A DNA stretch of 22,867 nt from a virus. The stretch covers positions 1-22,867 of IMG/VR virus record IMGVR_UViG_3300030098_002244; one strand, written 5' to 3'. Numbering within the stretch: position 1 is the first letter of the stretch; each line of letters opens with the position of its first letter. The position numbers were made by a program, and so were the translations under genes. The notes below the pieces were generated by a model, which worked only from the letters and a program-made list of their open reading frames with translations, made no database searches and was not told where the DNA came from. Shown here in pieces: positions 22,429-22,867 of the stretch.

Positions 22429-22867
22429 CCGATGTTGTAACCGCCCTAAAAGAAGACTTTAAACTTTTCCTACAAGCTTTGTGGAAAGAGTTAGACCTTC
22501 CGTCCCCTACAAGAGCCCAATATTCCATAGCAGATTATTTACAACATGGACCAAAAAGATTACAGATCCAAGCCTTTAGAGGTGTTGGTAAATCTTGGAT
22601 TACTGGTGCTTTTGTTTTATGGACCCTGTTCAAAGACCCTGAAAAGAAAATAATGATTATATCCGCATCTAAGGAACGTGCGGATAATATGTCAATCTTC
22701 CTACAAAAACTAATCATTGAAACTCCATGGCTCAAACATCTCAGACCGAAATCAGACGATTCTCGCTGGAGTCGCATCAGCTTCGACGTCAACTGTTCTC
22801 CTCACCAAGCCCCAAGCGTAAAGTCGGTGGGCATCACTGGACAGCTAACAGGAAGCAGAGCAGATTT
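22425..22867 (+). CDS. terL: Terminase large subunit (T7 gp19-like), 3' end missing
   Basis: The first 147 residues of the packaging ATPase-nuclease that pumps DNA through the portal. An RAQ adenine-motif region (residues 30-32) precedes the Walker A motif at 52-57 (RGVGKS, nucleotides 22578-22595), very like RGIGKS of T7 gp19. Then follow a SASKERAD strand-loop and the VKSVGITGQLTGSRAD stretch, matching T7 almost word for word. The window ends just before the expected Walker B (DDVE) and the nuclease domain. The start ATG 22425 overlaps the preceding gene by ATGA. The second half uses more C-ending codons and is visibly richer in GC than the genes before it, as is the capsid gene. Confidence 0.95.
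   Translation, partial: MTDVVTALKEDFKLFLQALWKELDLPSPTRAQYSIADYLQHGPKRLQIQAFRGVGKSWITGAFVLWTLFKDPEKKIMIISASKERADNMSIFLQKLIIETPWLKHLRPKSDDSRWSRISFDVNCSPHQAPSVKSVGITGQLTGSRAD

Overview
The window looks like the structural, lysis and packaging half of a T7-like podovirus genome (Autographivirales type), with every gene on the + strand and almost no intergenic DNA. By eye it is AT-rich, roughly mid-30s % GC. The order is that of T7 genes 10 to 19: major capsid protein, terminator, tail tubular proteins A and B, gp13-, gp14-, gp15- and gp16-like internal virion proteins, gp17-type tail fibre, holin region, small terminase, large terminase. The low GC and the fibre families (proteins opening MSTLKL or MSRLKT, C1q-like heads, small PTDS proteins) suggest a marine cyanopodovirus, perhaps on Prochlorococcus or Synechococcus. 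A SAR11 podovirus is the alternative. The host is an inference; no host-derived gene settles it.

Layout. 1-1027: the 3' part of the capsid gene, two small ORFs (55 and 65 aa), and a strong intrinsic terminator in the place of T7 T-phi. 1044-5312: tail tube genes (the second carries an inserted domain) and a gp13-like gene. 5239-12894: three ejected internal core proteins; the largest lacks a recognisable N-terminal transglycosylase and has an EF-hand-like loop instead. 12895-17811: the tail fibre anchored by a T7 gp17-type N-terminus, then three short fibre-like genes, each followed by a small partner gene. 17811-19352: a proline-rich membrane protein, a two-helix holin candidate, and two secreted proteins whose genes overlap by a long stretch in different frames. 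19357-19761: a 51-aa protein and a terS candidate. 19739-22428: three very basic proteins and one with an HNH-like His/Asn pattern. 22425-22867: the start of terL, cut by the window end just after the motif preceding Walker B.

Together the genes build the shell and short tail, supply the proteins ejected into the cell, provide receptor-binding fibres, probably open the cell, and drive DNA packaging. Tight coupling (1-4 nt overlaps of stop and start) suggests one late transcription unit downstream of the capsid terminator.

The points most worth a second look are: two identical A8-G tracts, each holding an A AAA AAG heptamer in the zero frame close to a stop, with the next gene in the -1 frame; the long overlap of two secreted-protein genes; the HNH-like gene between terS and terL; the domain inserted in tail tubular protein B; and the repeated fibre/partner modules.
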